A DNA stretch of 63,114 nt from an uncultured Gemmiger sp. (lineage in GTDB: Bacteria > Bacillota > Clostridia > Oscillospirales > Ruminococcaceae), in NCBI GenBank assembly GCA_934502625.1, contig CAKSUQ010000013.1, positions 1 to 63,114 on the forward strand, read 5' to 3'. The position numbers and the translations under genes are program-made. Shown piece by piece: positions 17,889 through 27,229 of the stretch (position 1 is the stretch's first letter; each line of letters begins with the position of its first letter). A model generated the notes under the pieces. That model searched no databases, was not told the DNA's origin, and was given only the letters and a program-made list of their open reading frames with translations.

Positions 17889-20800
17889 TTACTTGTACAG
17901 GTCGACCAGCTTGGTCAGATGCTCGTAACGGGCATCGGCGGCAGCCTGGTTCTTCTCGAACAGAGCCTTGGCGCGATCCGGGAAGGCGCGAGCCAGACGG
18001 CTGTAACGAGTCTCGTTGGCGAGGAAGTCCTGATACTTGCTCATGTCGCCAGCCTTGGAGGTCAGGGTGAACGGGTTCTTGCCCTCGGCCTTCGCAGCGG
18101 GGTTGAAGCTGAACAGGTTCCAGTAACCGGCGGCGACTGCCTTCTTCATCTCGTTCTGGCAGTTCGTCATGCCGCCCTTGACACCGTGCAGCTCGCAGGG
18201 AGCGTAGCCGATGATGAGGGACGGGCCGGGATAAGCCTCGGCCTCAGCGATGACCTTGACAGCCTGTGCCATGTTGGCGCCCAGAGCGATCTGAGCAACA
18301 TAGATGTAGCCGTAGGTCATGCAGATCTCAGCCAGAGACTTCTTGCTGATCTCCTTACCGGCAGCAGCGAACTGGCAGACCTCACCGATGTTGGAGGCCT
18401 TGGAAGCCTGTCCGCCAGTGTTGGAGTACATCTCGGTGTCGAAGACCATAACGTTGACATCACGGCCGGAAGCCAGAACGTGATCCAGACCGCCGTAACC
18501 GATGTCGTATGCCCAGCCGTCGCCGCCGAAGATCCAGAAGCTCTTCTTGGCCAGATACTGCTTGTCCTTCAGGATCTCCTTGGACTCATCGCAGCCGCAA
18601 GCCTCCAAAGCAGCGATCAGAGCCTTTGCGGGCTCGTCGTTGGCCTTGGTGTTGTTCTTGGTCTCCAAGAACTTGTCGATGACAGCGTCCAGCTCAGCAG
18701 ACTTGCCCTTCAGAGCCTCGACCTTGGTCAGCAGGTTCTCGCGGACGGTCTCGTAGCCGATCTGCATGCCCAGACCGTGCTCGGCGTTGTCCTCAAACAG
18801 GGAGTTGATCCAAGCGGGGCCGTGGCCGGAAGCCTTGTTGGTGGTGTACGGGCTGATGGAAGCGGTGCCGCCCCAGATGGAGGAGCAGCCGGTGGCGTTG
18901 GAGATGAACATCTTCTCGCCGAACAGCTGGGTGATCAGGCGGGCGTAAGAAGTCTCGGCGCAGCCTGCGCAGGAGCCGGAGAACTCAAGCAGCGGCTGGT
19001 TGAACTGAGAACCCTTGACGGAAACCTCGGAAACGACGCCGGGGATGTTGTCCTTCTTGCGGATGTTCTCGACGCAATAGTCGAAAGCAGCCTGCTGCTC
19101 GGACTGGCTCTCCTGCGGCTTCATCTCGATGGCAGCAGTCGGGCAGACGGTGACGCACTCGCCGCAGCCCATGCAGTCCAGCGGAGAAACAGCCATGGTG
19201 AACTTGTATGCGCTTGCCTTGGGCTTGGTGTCAGCCAGCTTGGTGCTTGCGGGAGCAGCAGCGGCCTCATCAGCGGTCAGGCAGAACGGGCGGATGGTGG
19301 CGTGAGAGCAGACAAAGGCGCACTGGTTGCACTGGATGCACTTCTCAGCGTTCCACTCAGGAACCATAACGGCCGTGCCGCGCTTCTCGTAAGCGGAAGC
19401 ACCCTGCTCCCACTCGCCGTTGACGTTGCCCTCGAAGGCGGAAACAGGCAGGCTGTCGCCGTCCATACGAGCGATGGGCTCCATAACGTCGCGGATCTGC
19501 TTGACCAGAGCCTCAGGTCCCTTCAGGGCCTTCGGGGCGGGATCAGCAGCGGGGTTGGACCAGGAGGCGGGGACCTCGACCTTATGGACAGCGTCCAGAC
19601 CGGCGTCGATAGCCTTCCAGTTCATCTGGACAACGGCGTCGCCCTTCTTGCCGTAGCTCTTCTTGGCAGCGGCCTTCATGTACTCGACAGCGTCGTCGAT
19701 GGGCATAACGTCAGCCAGCTTGAAGAAAGCGGACTGCAGGATCGTGTTGGTGCGCTTGCCCATACCGATCTCGATAGCCTTGTCGATAGCGTTGATGGTG
19801 TACAGCTGGATGTTGTTGTCGGCAATGTACTTCTTGTCGGCAGCGTTCAGGTGCTCGTCCAGCTCAGCGTCAGTCCACTGGCAGTTGATCATGAAGACGC
19901 CGCCCGGCTTGACATCCTGAACCATCTTCATGCCCATGTGGATGTAAGCGGGGTTGTGGCAGGCAACGAAGTCAGCCTGGTTGATGTAGTAGGGGCTGCG
20001 GATGGGCTTGTCGCCGAAACGCAGGTGGCTGATGGTGACACCGCCGGTCTTCTTGGAGTCATACTGGAAGTACGCCTGAATGTACTTGTCGGTATGGTCG
20101 CCGATGATCTTGGTGGAGTTCTTGTTTGCGCCGACAGTGCCGTCGCCGCCGAGACCCCAGAACTTGCACTCCTTGGTGCCGGGGGCGGAGGTGATGGGCG
20201 CGGGCTTGACCTCAGGCAGGCTGAGGTTGGTCACGTCGTCGGTGATGCCGATGGTGAAGCGGGGCTTCGGGGCATCCTTCTGCAGCTCGGTGTAGATGGC
20301 GAAGACAGAGGACGGCGGGGTGTCCTTGGAGCCGAGGCCGTAGCGGCCGCCGGTCAGGACGACGTCGTTCATGCCGGCCTCACGCAGGGTGGTGGCGACA
20401 TCCAGATACAGGGGCTCGCCCAGAGAGCCGGGCTCCTTGGTGCGATCCAGAACGGCGATCTTCTTGACGGTCTTGGGCAGAACCTTCAGCAGAGCGGAGG
20501 ACACCCAAGGACGATACAGGCGAACCAGAACCAGACCGACCTTCTCGCCCTTGGCGGTCAGGTAGTCAACGACTTCCTCAGCAACGTCGCAGATGGAGCC
20601 CATCGCGATGATAACGCGGTCAGCATCCTCGGCGCCGTAGTAGTTGAACAGGTCGTAGTTGGTGCCCAGCTTCTCGTTGATCTTGGCCATGTACTTCTCA
20701 ACAACGGCGGGCAGAGCCTCGTAAGCGGGGTTGCAGGCCTCACGATGCTGGAAGAAGACGTCGCCGTTCTCGTGAGAACCGCGCATCTTGGGGTGCTCGG

Positions 20801-21428
20801 GGTTCAGAGCCTTGGCACGGAACTCCTCGACAGCCTCCATGTTGCACATTTCCTTCAGGTCCTCGTAGTCCCACTTCTCGATCTTCTGGATCTCGTGGGA
20901 GGTACGGAAGCCGTCGAAGAAGTTCACGAACGGAACGTGGCCCTCGATAGCGGACAGGTGAGCAACGGGAGACAGGTCCATGACCTCCTGCGGGTTGCTC
21001 TCGGCCAGCATGGCAAAGCCGGTCTGACGAACGGCCATAACGTCGCTGTGGTCACCGAAGATGTTCAGGGACTGGGTAGCAACGGTACGGGCAGAAACGT
21101 CGAAGACGCAGGGCAGCTGCTCAGCGGCGATCTTGTACATGTTGGGGATCATCAGCAGAAGACCCTGGGAAGCGGTAAAGGTGGTGGTGATGGCACCGGT
21201 ACCGAGAGAACCGTGGACAGCGCCTGCGGCGCCGGCCTCGGACTCCATCTCAACAACCTTGACCTGGTTGCCGAAGATGTTCTTCAGGCCTGCAGCGCTC
21301 CACTGGTCAACGGTGTCGGCCATGGGGCTGGAGGGGGTGATGGGGTAGATGGCAGCCACGTCGGTGAATGCATAAGCTACATGCGCCGCAGCGGTGTTGC
21401 CGTCCATAGACTGTTTAGCTCTGGGCAT
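17889..21428 (-). CDS. nifJ: Pyruvate:ferredoxin (flavodoxin) oxidoreductase
   Basis: This 1179-residue single-chain enzyme oxidises pyruvate and CoA to acetyl-CoA and CO2 and passes electrons to ferredoxin, a central step of anaerobic fermentation. Domains run from the N-terminal pyrimidine-binding region (YPITPSSPMAD) through the gamma-type domain (VVEMESEAGAAGAVHGSLG lies in domain I) to two 4Fe-4S clusters (CIQCNQCAFVC and CMGCGECVTVCP), a third cluster cysteine set (CAGCAETSYARL, NATGCSSIWGG) and the thiamine diphosphate site GGDGWAYDIGYGG. Length matches the family. The start at 21428 follows a GGAGG site. Its 5' leader is about 130 bases. Confidence 0.97.
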   Translation of the reverse strand: MPRAKQSMDGNTAAAHVAYAFTDVAAIYPITPSSPMADTVDQWSAAGLKNIFGNQVKVVEMESEAGAAGAVHGSLGTGAITTTFTASQGLLLMIPNMYKIAAEQLPCVFDVSARTVATQSLNIFGDHSDVMAVRQTGFAMLAESNPQEVMDLSPVAHLSAIEGHVPFVNFFDGFRTSHEIQKIEKWDYEDLKEMCNMEAVEEFRAKALNPEHPKMRGSHENGDVFFQHREACNPAYEALPAVVEKYMAKINEKLGTNYDLFNYYGAEDADRVIIAMGSICDVAEEVVDYLTAKGEKVGLVLVRLYRPWVSSALLKVLPKTVKKIAVLDRTKEPGSLGEPLYLDVATTLREAGMNDVVLTGGRYGLGSKDTPPSSVFAIYTELQKDAPKPRFTIGITDDVTNLSLPEVKPAPITSAPGTKECKFWGLGGDGTVGANKNSTKIIGDHTDKYIQAYFQYDSKKTGGVTISHLRFGDKPIRSPYYINQADFVACHNPAYIHMGMKMVQDVKPGGVFMINCQWTDAELDEHLNAADKKYIADNNIQLYTINAIDKAIEIGMGKRTNTILQSAFFKLADVMPIDDAVEYMKAAAKKSYGKKGDAVVQMNWKAIDAGLDAVHKVEVPASWSNPAADPAPKALKGPEALVKQIRDVMEPIARMDGDSLPVSAFEGNVNGEWEQGASAYEKRGTAVMVPEWNAEKCIQCNQCAFVCSHATIRPFCLTADEAAAAPASTKLADTKPKASAYKFTMAVSPLDCMGCGECVTVCPTAAIEMKPQESQSEQQAAFDYCVENIRKKDNIPGVVSEVSVKGSQFNQPLLEFSGSCAGCAETSYARLITQLFGEKMFISNATGCSSIWGGTASISPYTTNKASGHGPAWINSLFEDNAEHGLGMQIGYETVRENLLTKVEALKGKSAELDAVIDKFLETKNNTKANDEPAKALIAALEACGCDESKEILKDKQYLAKKSFWIFGGDGWAYDIGYGGLDHVLASGRDVNVMVFDTEMYSNTGGQASKASNIGEVCQFAAAGKEISKKSLAEICMTYGYIYVAQIALGANMAQAVKVIAEAEAYPGPSLIIGYAPCELHGVKGGMTNCQNEMKKAVAAGYWNLFSFNPAAKAEGKNPFTLTSKAGDMSKYQDFLANETRYSRLARAFPDRAKALFEKNQAAADARYEHLTKLVDLYK

Positions 21429-21564
21429 TTTCTTTCCTCCGTTTTTATTAGAGTTTTGCATAAAAGCTGTGCGGGTGTCAAAACCGCACAAAGCCCGCGT
21501 TATTTGGCACGTGCCCCAATGTTGCTCCGGGCATAGTTCCAGATAAACGCTTTTGCATAGCTTT

Positions 21565-21593
21565 ATTGTACCAAAAACCCCCTTTTTCGTAAA
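21565..21593 (-). promoter_or_regulatory. Probable promoter of the oxidoreductase gene
   Basis: TTTACG (21588-21593) and TACAAT (21565-21570) on the minus strand are 17 bases apart. The spacer contains an AAAACCCC/GGGGTTTT inverted repeat, and the palindrome GGCACGTGCC (21512-21521) lies in the leader. Either could be a regulator site. The remaining gap up to 21727 shows nothing else recognised. Confidence 0.45.
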
Positions 21594-21727
21594 GGGGTTT
21601 TGTTCAGAAAGTTGCACAGATTTTTAAAACTGTTGTGTGCATTTTGACCACAATGACGAAGACCCCGCATTTTCGGGCGTTTTGGGGTACGGTTTATTGG
21701 ATAGTGTTCCGCATTGCGGAATTTTTT

Positions 21728-22405
21728 TCAGGAAATTTCCGTCACAGTCAACGCGTCCCCGTCGACGGTAAATTTTACGGTATGGCCGCCGAAATCCAGC
21801 GCGTAGACCCGCGCGGGGTCGTGCTGGTAGGCAGGGCGGGGGTCGTTCTTCAGCACACCCAGCAGCGCGGCGCGCTTTTCTTCCGGCACCTTGCACAAAA
21901 GCGCGTCGGAACAATTTACGTCCAGCGCGTAGGTTTTTGTAGCATCGGTAAAGCCGCCCCGCGCGTCGGGGTGGGCGTCAACGTAGGGCAGATACGGCTT
22001 GATGTCGAAGATCGGCGTGCCGTCCAGCAAGTCCGCGCCGCGCACAATCAGCTCGCCGTTCTCGACACCCGCCAGCTCGACGCAGGAAAGGGCGAGGGCG
22101 TTGGGACGGTAGGGGCTGCGGGTGGCAAAGACGCCGCGGCGCTCGTTGCCGCCAAGGCGCGGCGGGCGCACGGTGGGACGCCAGCTTTTGCCGGCGGCGT
22201 ACTCGGCCGCGACGGTGGAGAATTGCCAGATGAGCCAGAGCCGGTCGTAGCCCTCGATGCCCACAAGGGCGTTGGGATCGCGGTATTCCGGCTCAAAGAC
22301 GATGCGGGCGGTCAGCTCCGGCACAAGCCCGCTCTGGCGCGGGATGCCGAATTTATCGGTAAAATCCGTGCGGATGTGCGCGATGGGATGAATGATGTAG
22401 TCCAT
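21728..22405 (-). CDS. trmO: TsaA/TrmO-family tRNA methyltransferase
   Basis: The 225-residue protein matches the TsaA-like (VirR) fold: MDYIIHPIAHIRTDFTDKFG, LVGIEGYDRLWLIWQFS, and the hallmark block GVFATRSPYRPNALALSCVE. Characterised members methylate N6 of threonylcarbamoyladenosine at position 37 of some tRNAs using S-adenosylmethionine. The C-terminal domain (from about residue 140) is the usual accessory region. The ATG at 22405 is where family similarity begins and follows a purine-rich GGGGGAA. A cluster of REP-like palindromes lies upstream. Confidence 0.88.
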   Translation of the reverse strand: MDYIIHPIAHIRTDFTDKFGIPRQSGLVPELTARIVFEPEYRDPNALVGIEGYDRLWLIWQFSTVAAEYAAGKSWRPTVRPPRLGGNERRGVFATRSPYRPNALALSCVELAGVENGELIVRGADLLDGTPIFDIKPYLPYVDAHPDARGGFTDATKTYALDVNCSDALLCKVPEEKRAALLGVLKNDPRPAYQHDPARVYALDFGGHTVKFTVDGDALTVTEIS

Positions 22406-22483
22406 GGTGATAGTTCCCCCTTTTGCGGTTACCATTATATAGGAAAGGAAATAAAAAGGGAAGCATGGAGTTTTCCGGGGCTT

Positions 22484-22665
22484 GTAGGGCGGCCTGCCCT
22501 CAGGCCGCCGCAGGCGTTTGCGGTCACGAAAAAGTTTGCGGGTCACCACTGTAGGGGGCGGCGTCCCCGACGCCCCGCGGCGGGGTGAGGGCACCCCGCC
22601 CTACAATGCCAAAAATAAATGGGCGGCACAGGTAAAGCTGCGGGTCGGGCATGCCCGACCCCTAC
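22484..22665. repeat. Cluster of four REP-like palindromes
   Basis: Units lie at 22484-22509, 22551-22576, 22579-22604 (mirror orientation, ends CCTAC) and 22642-22665 (mirror orientation; GGTCGGGCATGCCCGACC core). The cluster fills most of the gap between trmO and the ABC operon. Confidence 0.75.
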
Positions 22666-22750
22666 GCTGCGCTCTAATTTTTACATTTCCCCATCTTCCC
22701 CTTATCGTCGAATTATGGTAGAATATGAGGTATATCGAAGCAAGGGGGGA

Positions 22751-23539
<789 letters not shown>

Positions 23540-23548
<9 letters not shown>

Positions 23549-23678
23549 TAGATAAAAGATAAGAAAAAAGGTGGAGTTTTGGCCGAAGGCCAAAACAAAA
23601 CGTAGGGACGTTTCGAGCGGTGCGCAGCGCCGCGATCCACCACTTTTATTATCTATTATCTTTTATCTATTATCTAAA
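23540..23678. mobile_element. Repeat-bounded element, copy A (no gene)
   Basis: AATAATAGATAAAAGATAAG at the left and TTATCTATTATCTTTTATCT at the right form inverted terminal repeats. Inside them the core begins GTGGAGTTTTGGCC and ends GCGCCGCGATCCAC. It separates two genes of one operon, overlaps the 3' end of the ATPase gene and lies just before the ribosome site of the next gene. Copies B and C occur at 30441-30662 and 42697-43216. Confidence 0.7.
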
Positions 23679-23693
23679 TGGAGGTACACACAC

Positions 23694-25169
23694 TTGAAAC
23701 GCCTATTCACCTTACTTACTGCCTTACTGCTGGCGGCGGCGCTCTGTGCGCCGGTGCTGGCGGATGACAGCTCTAACAGCGTCATCGACAACGGCGGCGA
23801 TACCACCGCTGTCGCGACACCCACGCCGACGCCCACCATCGACACCACCGCGTCCGACGGCGTCTATGTCTCGGCCTACACCATCACCGACACGGCCGGC
23901 GGCGAAATTTCCACCGTCGAAGTCGGCGACAAGATCAACATTGTGCTCAAGGTCGTCGACCACGCCTCGGCGCGGTACTGCGTCAAGCCGGAGGAGATTT
24001 CCGCCCGCATCAACTCGGCGGTCTTTACCTACACCGGCATCGGCGAGATCGGCCAGCTGTTCGACAGCAACGACGACCCCAACGCCACCCGGCTGGAGAA
24101 TGTCCGCAACGGCTCGGCCAGTGCGGAGGAGATCACCCAGAACGCGCAGTACCACTATTATAGTTATGTGCTGCTGTTCCGCAACGTCGTCTACAACGGC
24201 GGCGGCAACACGCTGCCCATCAACCTGTCCTACCTCGACACCTCGAAGCCGCTGCAGCAGTTCAGTGTCACCCTCGGCCAGTGCGTCGACAAGGATCAGA
24301 CCACCTCGCCCAACCTCGTCGTGCGCACATCCAGCTACGGCGACAGCGTCGTCGCGGGCACGGCGTTCCCGCTGTCCCTCGGCGTTTACGCCACCGACGG
24401 CAGCGAGGAGCTGCACGACGTCATCGTCTCGCTGACGCTGCCGGAGAACCTCTCGCTGAGCGGCGGCAGCCTGTCGACCTACATCGGCAACGTCGCGCCC
24501 AAGCAGATTTGCAACGTTGCGTTTGACATCCTGCCCTCGGCGGGCTTCACCGGCACGGTGGCGAACATCACCGTCAACATGGAGGGCACCGGCGCCATCA
24601 CCGGCAAGGCCGTCACCGGCACAACGACGATCTCGGTACCCGTCAGCCAGCCCGACCGCTTCGAGGTCGGCCAGCTGGAGCTGTCCAGCGACACGATCTA
24701 TGTCGGCGACACGGGCAGCGTCACGCTGAGCTATGTCAACAAGGGCAAGAACCCCGTCAGCAACTTGGAAGCCCGCCTGACCGGCACAAACCTCGGCGCG
24801 GGCGGCTACCAGTACCTCGGCAACCTGAACGCAGGCACCGAGGGCAGCGTCGATTTCGACATTGCCCCCGACGCCGCAGGCACGGTTTCCGGCGTTATCA
24901 CGCTGAATTATGAGGATGCCTCCGGCAACCCGCAGACGATTTCGAAGGACTTCTCGGTCAGCGCCGAGGAGATGCAGATGGACGACTTCTACGACCCGAC
25001 CATGGACGACGACCAGCCCGAACAGACCGGTATGCCGATTTGGGCGTGGGTGCTCATCGGCGGATGCGGCGTTGTGGTCGTGATCGTCGTAGTGGTCGTC
25101 GTTCGCAAGCGCAGGAAGGCAAAGGCGCTCGCCGCGCTGGAAGCAGAGGACAGCGATGAAGATCTCTGA
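23694..25169 (+). CDS. Exported, membrane-anchored CARDB-like protein of an ABC export system
   Basis: The 491-residue product starts at a TTG (23694) with GGAGGT nine bases upstream; no ATG gives a sensible signal peptide. Residues 1-22 (KRLFTLLTALLLAAALCAPVLA) are a signal sequence. Then come a Thr-Pro-rich stretch and several beta-sandwich repeats of the CARDB/NEW3 kind (FEVGQLELSSDTIYVGDTGS, VTLSYVNKGKNPVSNLEARL). A C-terminal helix (about 443-468, MPIWAWVLIGGCGVVVVIVV) with a basic tail anchors it. It is flanked by the ATPase and the permease and overlaps the latter by 14 bases, so it is probably the extracytoplasmic adaptor of that transporter. Confidence 0.82.
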   Translation: MKRLFTLLTALLLAAALCAPVLADDSSNSVIDNGGDTTAVATPTPTPTIDTTASDGVYVSAYTITDTAGGEISTVEVGDKINIVLKVVDHASARYCVKPEEISARINSAVFTYTGIGEIGQLFDSNDDPNATRLENVRNGSASAEEITQNAQYHYYSYVLLFRNVVYNGGGNTLPINLSYLDTSKPLQQFSVTLGQCVDKDQTTSPNLVVRTSSYGDSVVAGTAFPLSLGVYATDGSEELHDVIVSLTLPENLSLSGGSLSTYIGNVAPKQICNVAFDILPSAGFTGTVANITVNMEGTGAITGKAVTGTTTISVPVSQPDRFEVGQLELSSDTIYVGDTGSVTLSYVNKGKNPVSNLEARLTGTNLGAGGYQYLGNLNAGTEGSVDFDIAPDAAGTVSGVITLNYEDASGNPQTISKDFSVSAEEMQMDDFYDPTMDDDQPEQTGMPIWAWVLIGGCGVVVVIVVVVVVRKRRKAKALAALEAEDSDEDL

Positions 25170-26562
25170 TGAAATCAGCCTGTCGGCGCGCAACCTGCTG
25201 CGCCGCAAGGGCCGCACGGCGCTGACGCTGGTCGGCGTCGTCATCGGCACCTGCATGGTGGTGCTGATGATCTCGCTGGGCATCGCCCAGACCAAAACCA
25301 ATGAAGAAATGTTGCAAAGCTGGGGCGACCTGACCCAGATCCAGGTCTACGGCTACGGCACGATGCAGGGCAGCGACGGCAAGCCGCTGTATCTGGACGA
25401 TGCCGCCATCGCAAACCTGAAGCAGATTCCCCACGTGGCCGCCGCGACGCCCTACGCCCAAGGCTACAATCTGGAGGGCACGATCTCGGCCGGGCGCAAC
25501 GGGCGCTACACCACCGGCATCTACAACCTTGTGGGCATCGACCCCACCGCGCTGGAGCCGATGGGCTTCGCCCTGCAAAGCGGCAGCTGGCCGACAAATA
25601 CGCCCGCCAGCGAGAAATCCACGAAATTGCAGGTGCTTGTCGGCGCATCGACAGGGTATTCCTTCGAGGATTCCCGCAAAAGCAGCAACAGCCCCAAGCG
25701 CTACCGCTACGAGGGGCAGACTGATGCCTCCGGCAAAGAGCTGCCGCCGTTTGTCGACATCGACAAGGACACGATGACGCTGACGATCACGACCGGCGAG
25801 GGCTCGACCGAAAAATCCCGCAGCTGGGAGCTGGACGTCGTGGGCGTGCTGGTGCCCGACGGCGCGAAGGGCTACTGGACGCAAAGCGGCATTGTGATGC
25901 GCATTCAGGATGTACAAATGCTGCAAAAAGTCTACAATGACATGACGAAAACCAAGACCGAAAACAAAAGCTACGATCAGGTCTACGTCAAGGTCGACGA
26001 CCTTGCCAACGTCTCCGACGTCGAGACGGCCATTCACGATTTGGGCTTCACGAACACCTATTCGATGAACCAGCAGCGCGAGGAAATGCAGCAGCAGGTC
26101 ATGAAGAGCCAGATGATCTTTGGCGGCATCGCGGCCGTGTCGCTGCTGGTGGCGGCCATCAACATCATCAACACGATGACGATGGCAATTTACGAGCGCA
26201 CCCGCGAGATCGGCGTCATGAAGGTGCTGGGCTGCGAGCTGGGCAACATCCGCACGATGTTTCTGCTGGAAAGCTCGACCATCGGGTTCATCGGCGGGCT
26301 GATCGGGCTGGGCGTCAGCCTGCTTGCCAGCTTTGTTCTGAACAATCTGTCAATGTTCGGGCAGGGGCTTGATTTGTCCGGCGTGATGGGCGGCGGGTAC
26401 TACTACATGGGCGACAGCGGCAGCGCGGCCATTTCCATCATCCCGCCGTGGCTGATGCTGGCGGCGCTGGTGTTTGCCACGCTGGTGGGTCTGGTGGCCG
26501 GCATCCTGCCCGCGAACAAGGCGGTCAAGATCAGCGCGCTGGAAGCTATCCGGCATGATTAA
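25156..26562 (+). CDS. ABC transporter permease, MacB/FtsX type
   Basis: The 468-residue permease has one N-terminal helix (about 22-45, TLVGVVIGTCMVVLMISLGI), a large extracytoplasmic domain (46-325) and three C-terminal helices, including the FtsX-type core AAVSLLVAAINIINTMTMAI followed by YERTREIGVMKVLGCELGNI. This topology is typical of MacB-type mechanotransmission exporters. It overlaps the preceding gene and completes the three-gene operon. Cargo is unknown; antimicrobial or lipoprotein-related export is the usual role of the group. Confidence 0.92.
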   Translation: MKISDEISLSARNLLRRKGRTALTLVGVVIGTCMVVLMISLGIAQTKTNEEMLQSWGDLTQIQVYGYGTMQGSDGKPLYLDDAAIANLKQIPHVAAATPYAQGYNLEGTISAGRNGRYTTGIYNLVGIDPTALEPMGFALQSGSWPTNTPASEKSTKLQVLVGASTGYSFEDSRKSSNSPKRYRYEGQTDASGKELPPFVDIDKDTMTLTITTGEGSTEKSRSWELDVVGVLVPDGAKGYWTQSGIVMRIQDVQMLQKVYNDMTKTKTENKSYDQVYVKVDDLANVSDVETAIHDLGFTNTYSMNQQREEMQQQVMKSQMIFGGIAAVSLLVAAINIINTMTMAIYERTREIGVMKVLGCELGNIRTMFLLESSTIGFIGGLIGLGVSLLASFVLNNLSMFGQGLDLSGVMGGGYYYMGDSGSAAISIIPPWLMLAALVFATLVGLVAGILPANKAVKISALEAIRHD

Positions 26563-26582
26563 ATAATAATACCCGATGTTTT

Positions 26583-26617
26583 GCAGGGGGCGCACAGTGT
26601 GCGCCCCCTGCGCTTTT
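26583..26617 (+). terminator. Terminator of the ABC operon
   Basis: GCAGGGGGCGCACA and TGTGCGCCCCCTGC (26583-26611) form a perfect stem followed by GCTTTTTCT. Confidence 0.9.
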
Positions 26618-26638
26618 TCTGCTGCCGTGACGCTCCAC

Positions 26639-26752
26639 GGGTCGTCGGGGACGCCGACCCCTACAGCGCCGTAGGGGCGGGGCTCTGCTCCGCCCGTGGA
26701 ATTGTGCGGCAGTCGCCCAGTTCCACGGCGGGATGAGGGCATCCCGCCCTAC
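26639..26752. repeat. Cluster of three REP-like palindromes
   Basis: Units at 26639-26664 (mirror, ends CCCCTAC), 26671-26695 (starts GTAGGGGCGGGG) and 26727-26752 (mirror, ends CCCTAC). Stem sequences differ but remain self-complementary and keep the GTAG/CTAC foot. Confidence 0.75.
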
Positions 26753-26787
26753 AGGTGTGTGCACTATATGCACACACCTGTTTTTTT
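26752..26787 (+). terminator. Second terminator-like hairpin
   Basis: CAGGTGTGTGCA and TGCACACACCTG (26752-26780) form a perfect stem followed by TTTTTTT. It would isolate the DnaA-box array that starts 16 bases later from transcription. Confidence 0.8.
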
Positions 26788-26802
26788 AACAACTAATCGG
26801 AC

Positions 26803-27141
26803 TTTTCCACCGCGGGTTTCCACAACTAAAGGAAGTTTTCAACATTTTCAACAGAAAAATCGGAAAATCCGGGCGCTATCTCGCGGCAGATGATGTACTT
26901 TTCCGCGCAGTATCGTAGTTTTATAGTTTTCAACATTTTTCACGGGTTTTCCACAGGGAAAAGTCGAGAACGCGGTGGAAAAGGGGATTCTTGGTGGAAA
27001 ATGTGCACCTGTAGGGGTGTGCGCCCTCATTTGCGCCTAGATATTGTTGCAAAATGCCGCTTTCCGCCCCCATGGATAGCCGGTTGTAGTCGGTGGAAAA
27101 ATAAGAGTTTTCAACACGATTGTGGAAAAGGGTGTGGAAAC
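26803..27141. other. Array of 12 DnaA-box-like sites downstream of jag
   Basis: No gene lies between 26563 and 27229. Nonamers of the form TTTTCMACA (one or two mismatches to TTATCCACA) start at 26803, 26816, 26836, 26845, 26927 and 26947 on the plus strand, then at 26974, 26993 and 27092 on the minus strand, 27108 on plus, and 27121 and 27133 on minus. The density exceeds that of the clusters flanking dnaA. A truncated REP-like GTAGGGGTGTGCGCCC (27010-27025) sits inside. This may be a third part of the origin or a DnaA-titrating region. Confidence 0.65.
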
Positions 27142-27147
27142 CTTACA

Positions 27148-27168
27148 GCCTTCCCCTAGGGGGAAGCC
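27148..27168. repeat. Solo end of the long palindromic repeat
   Basis: GCCTTCCCC and GGGGAAGCC flank TAG, as in the terminal hairpins of the 140-150 base repeat family, but the rest of the unit is absent. Confidence 0.55.
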
Positions 27169-27177
27169 AGATAAACA

Positions 27178-27217
27178 AAAAATGCAGGCACCCCAGCGCT
27201 GGGGTACCTGCATTTTT
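27178..27217 (-). terminator. Terminator of the rnpA-yidD-yidC-jag operon
   Basis: AATGCAGG and CCTGCATT enclose CCCCAGCGCTGGGG, giving a long stem; on the minus strand it ends in TTTTTTG. Confidence 0.9.
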
Positions 27218-27229
27218 CAACATATTGGT

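Noticed and set aside
17829..21536. A 1235-codon open frame antisense to the pyruvate:ferredoxin oxidoreductase gene
   Set aside because: It is the mirror frame of a GC-rich, strongly codon-biased gene, with low-complexity Leu/Val/Gly/Asp composition and no recognisable domain.
26752..26787. REP unit
   Set aside because: It adjoins REP units but lacks the GTAG foot and is followed by seven T residues, so it was called a terminator.
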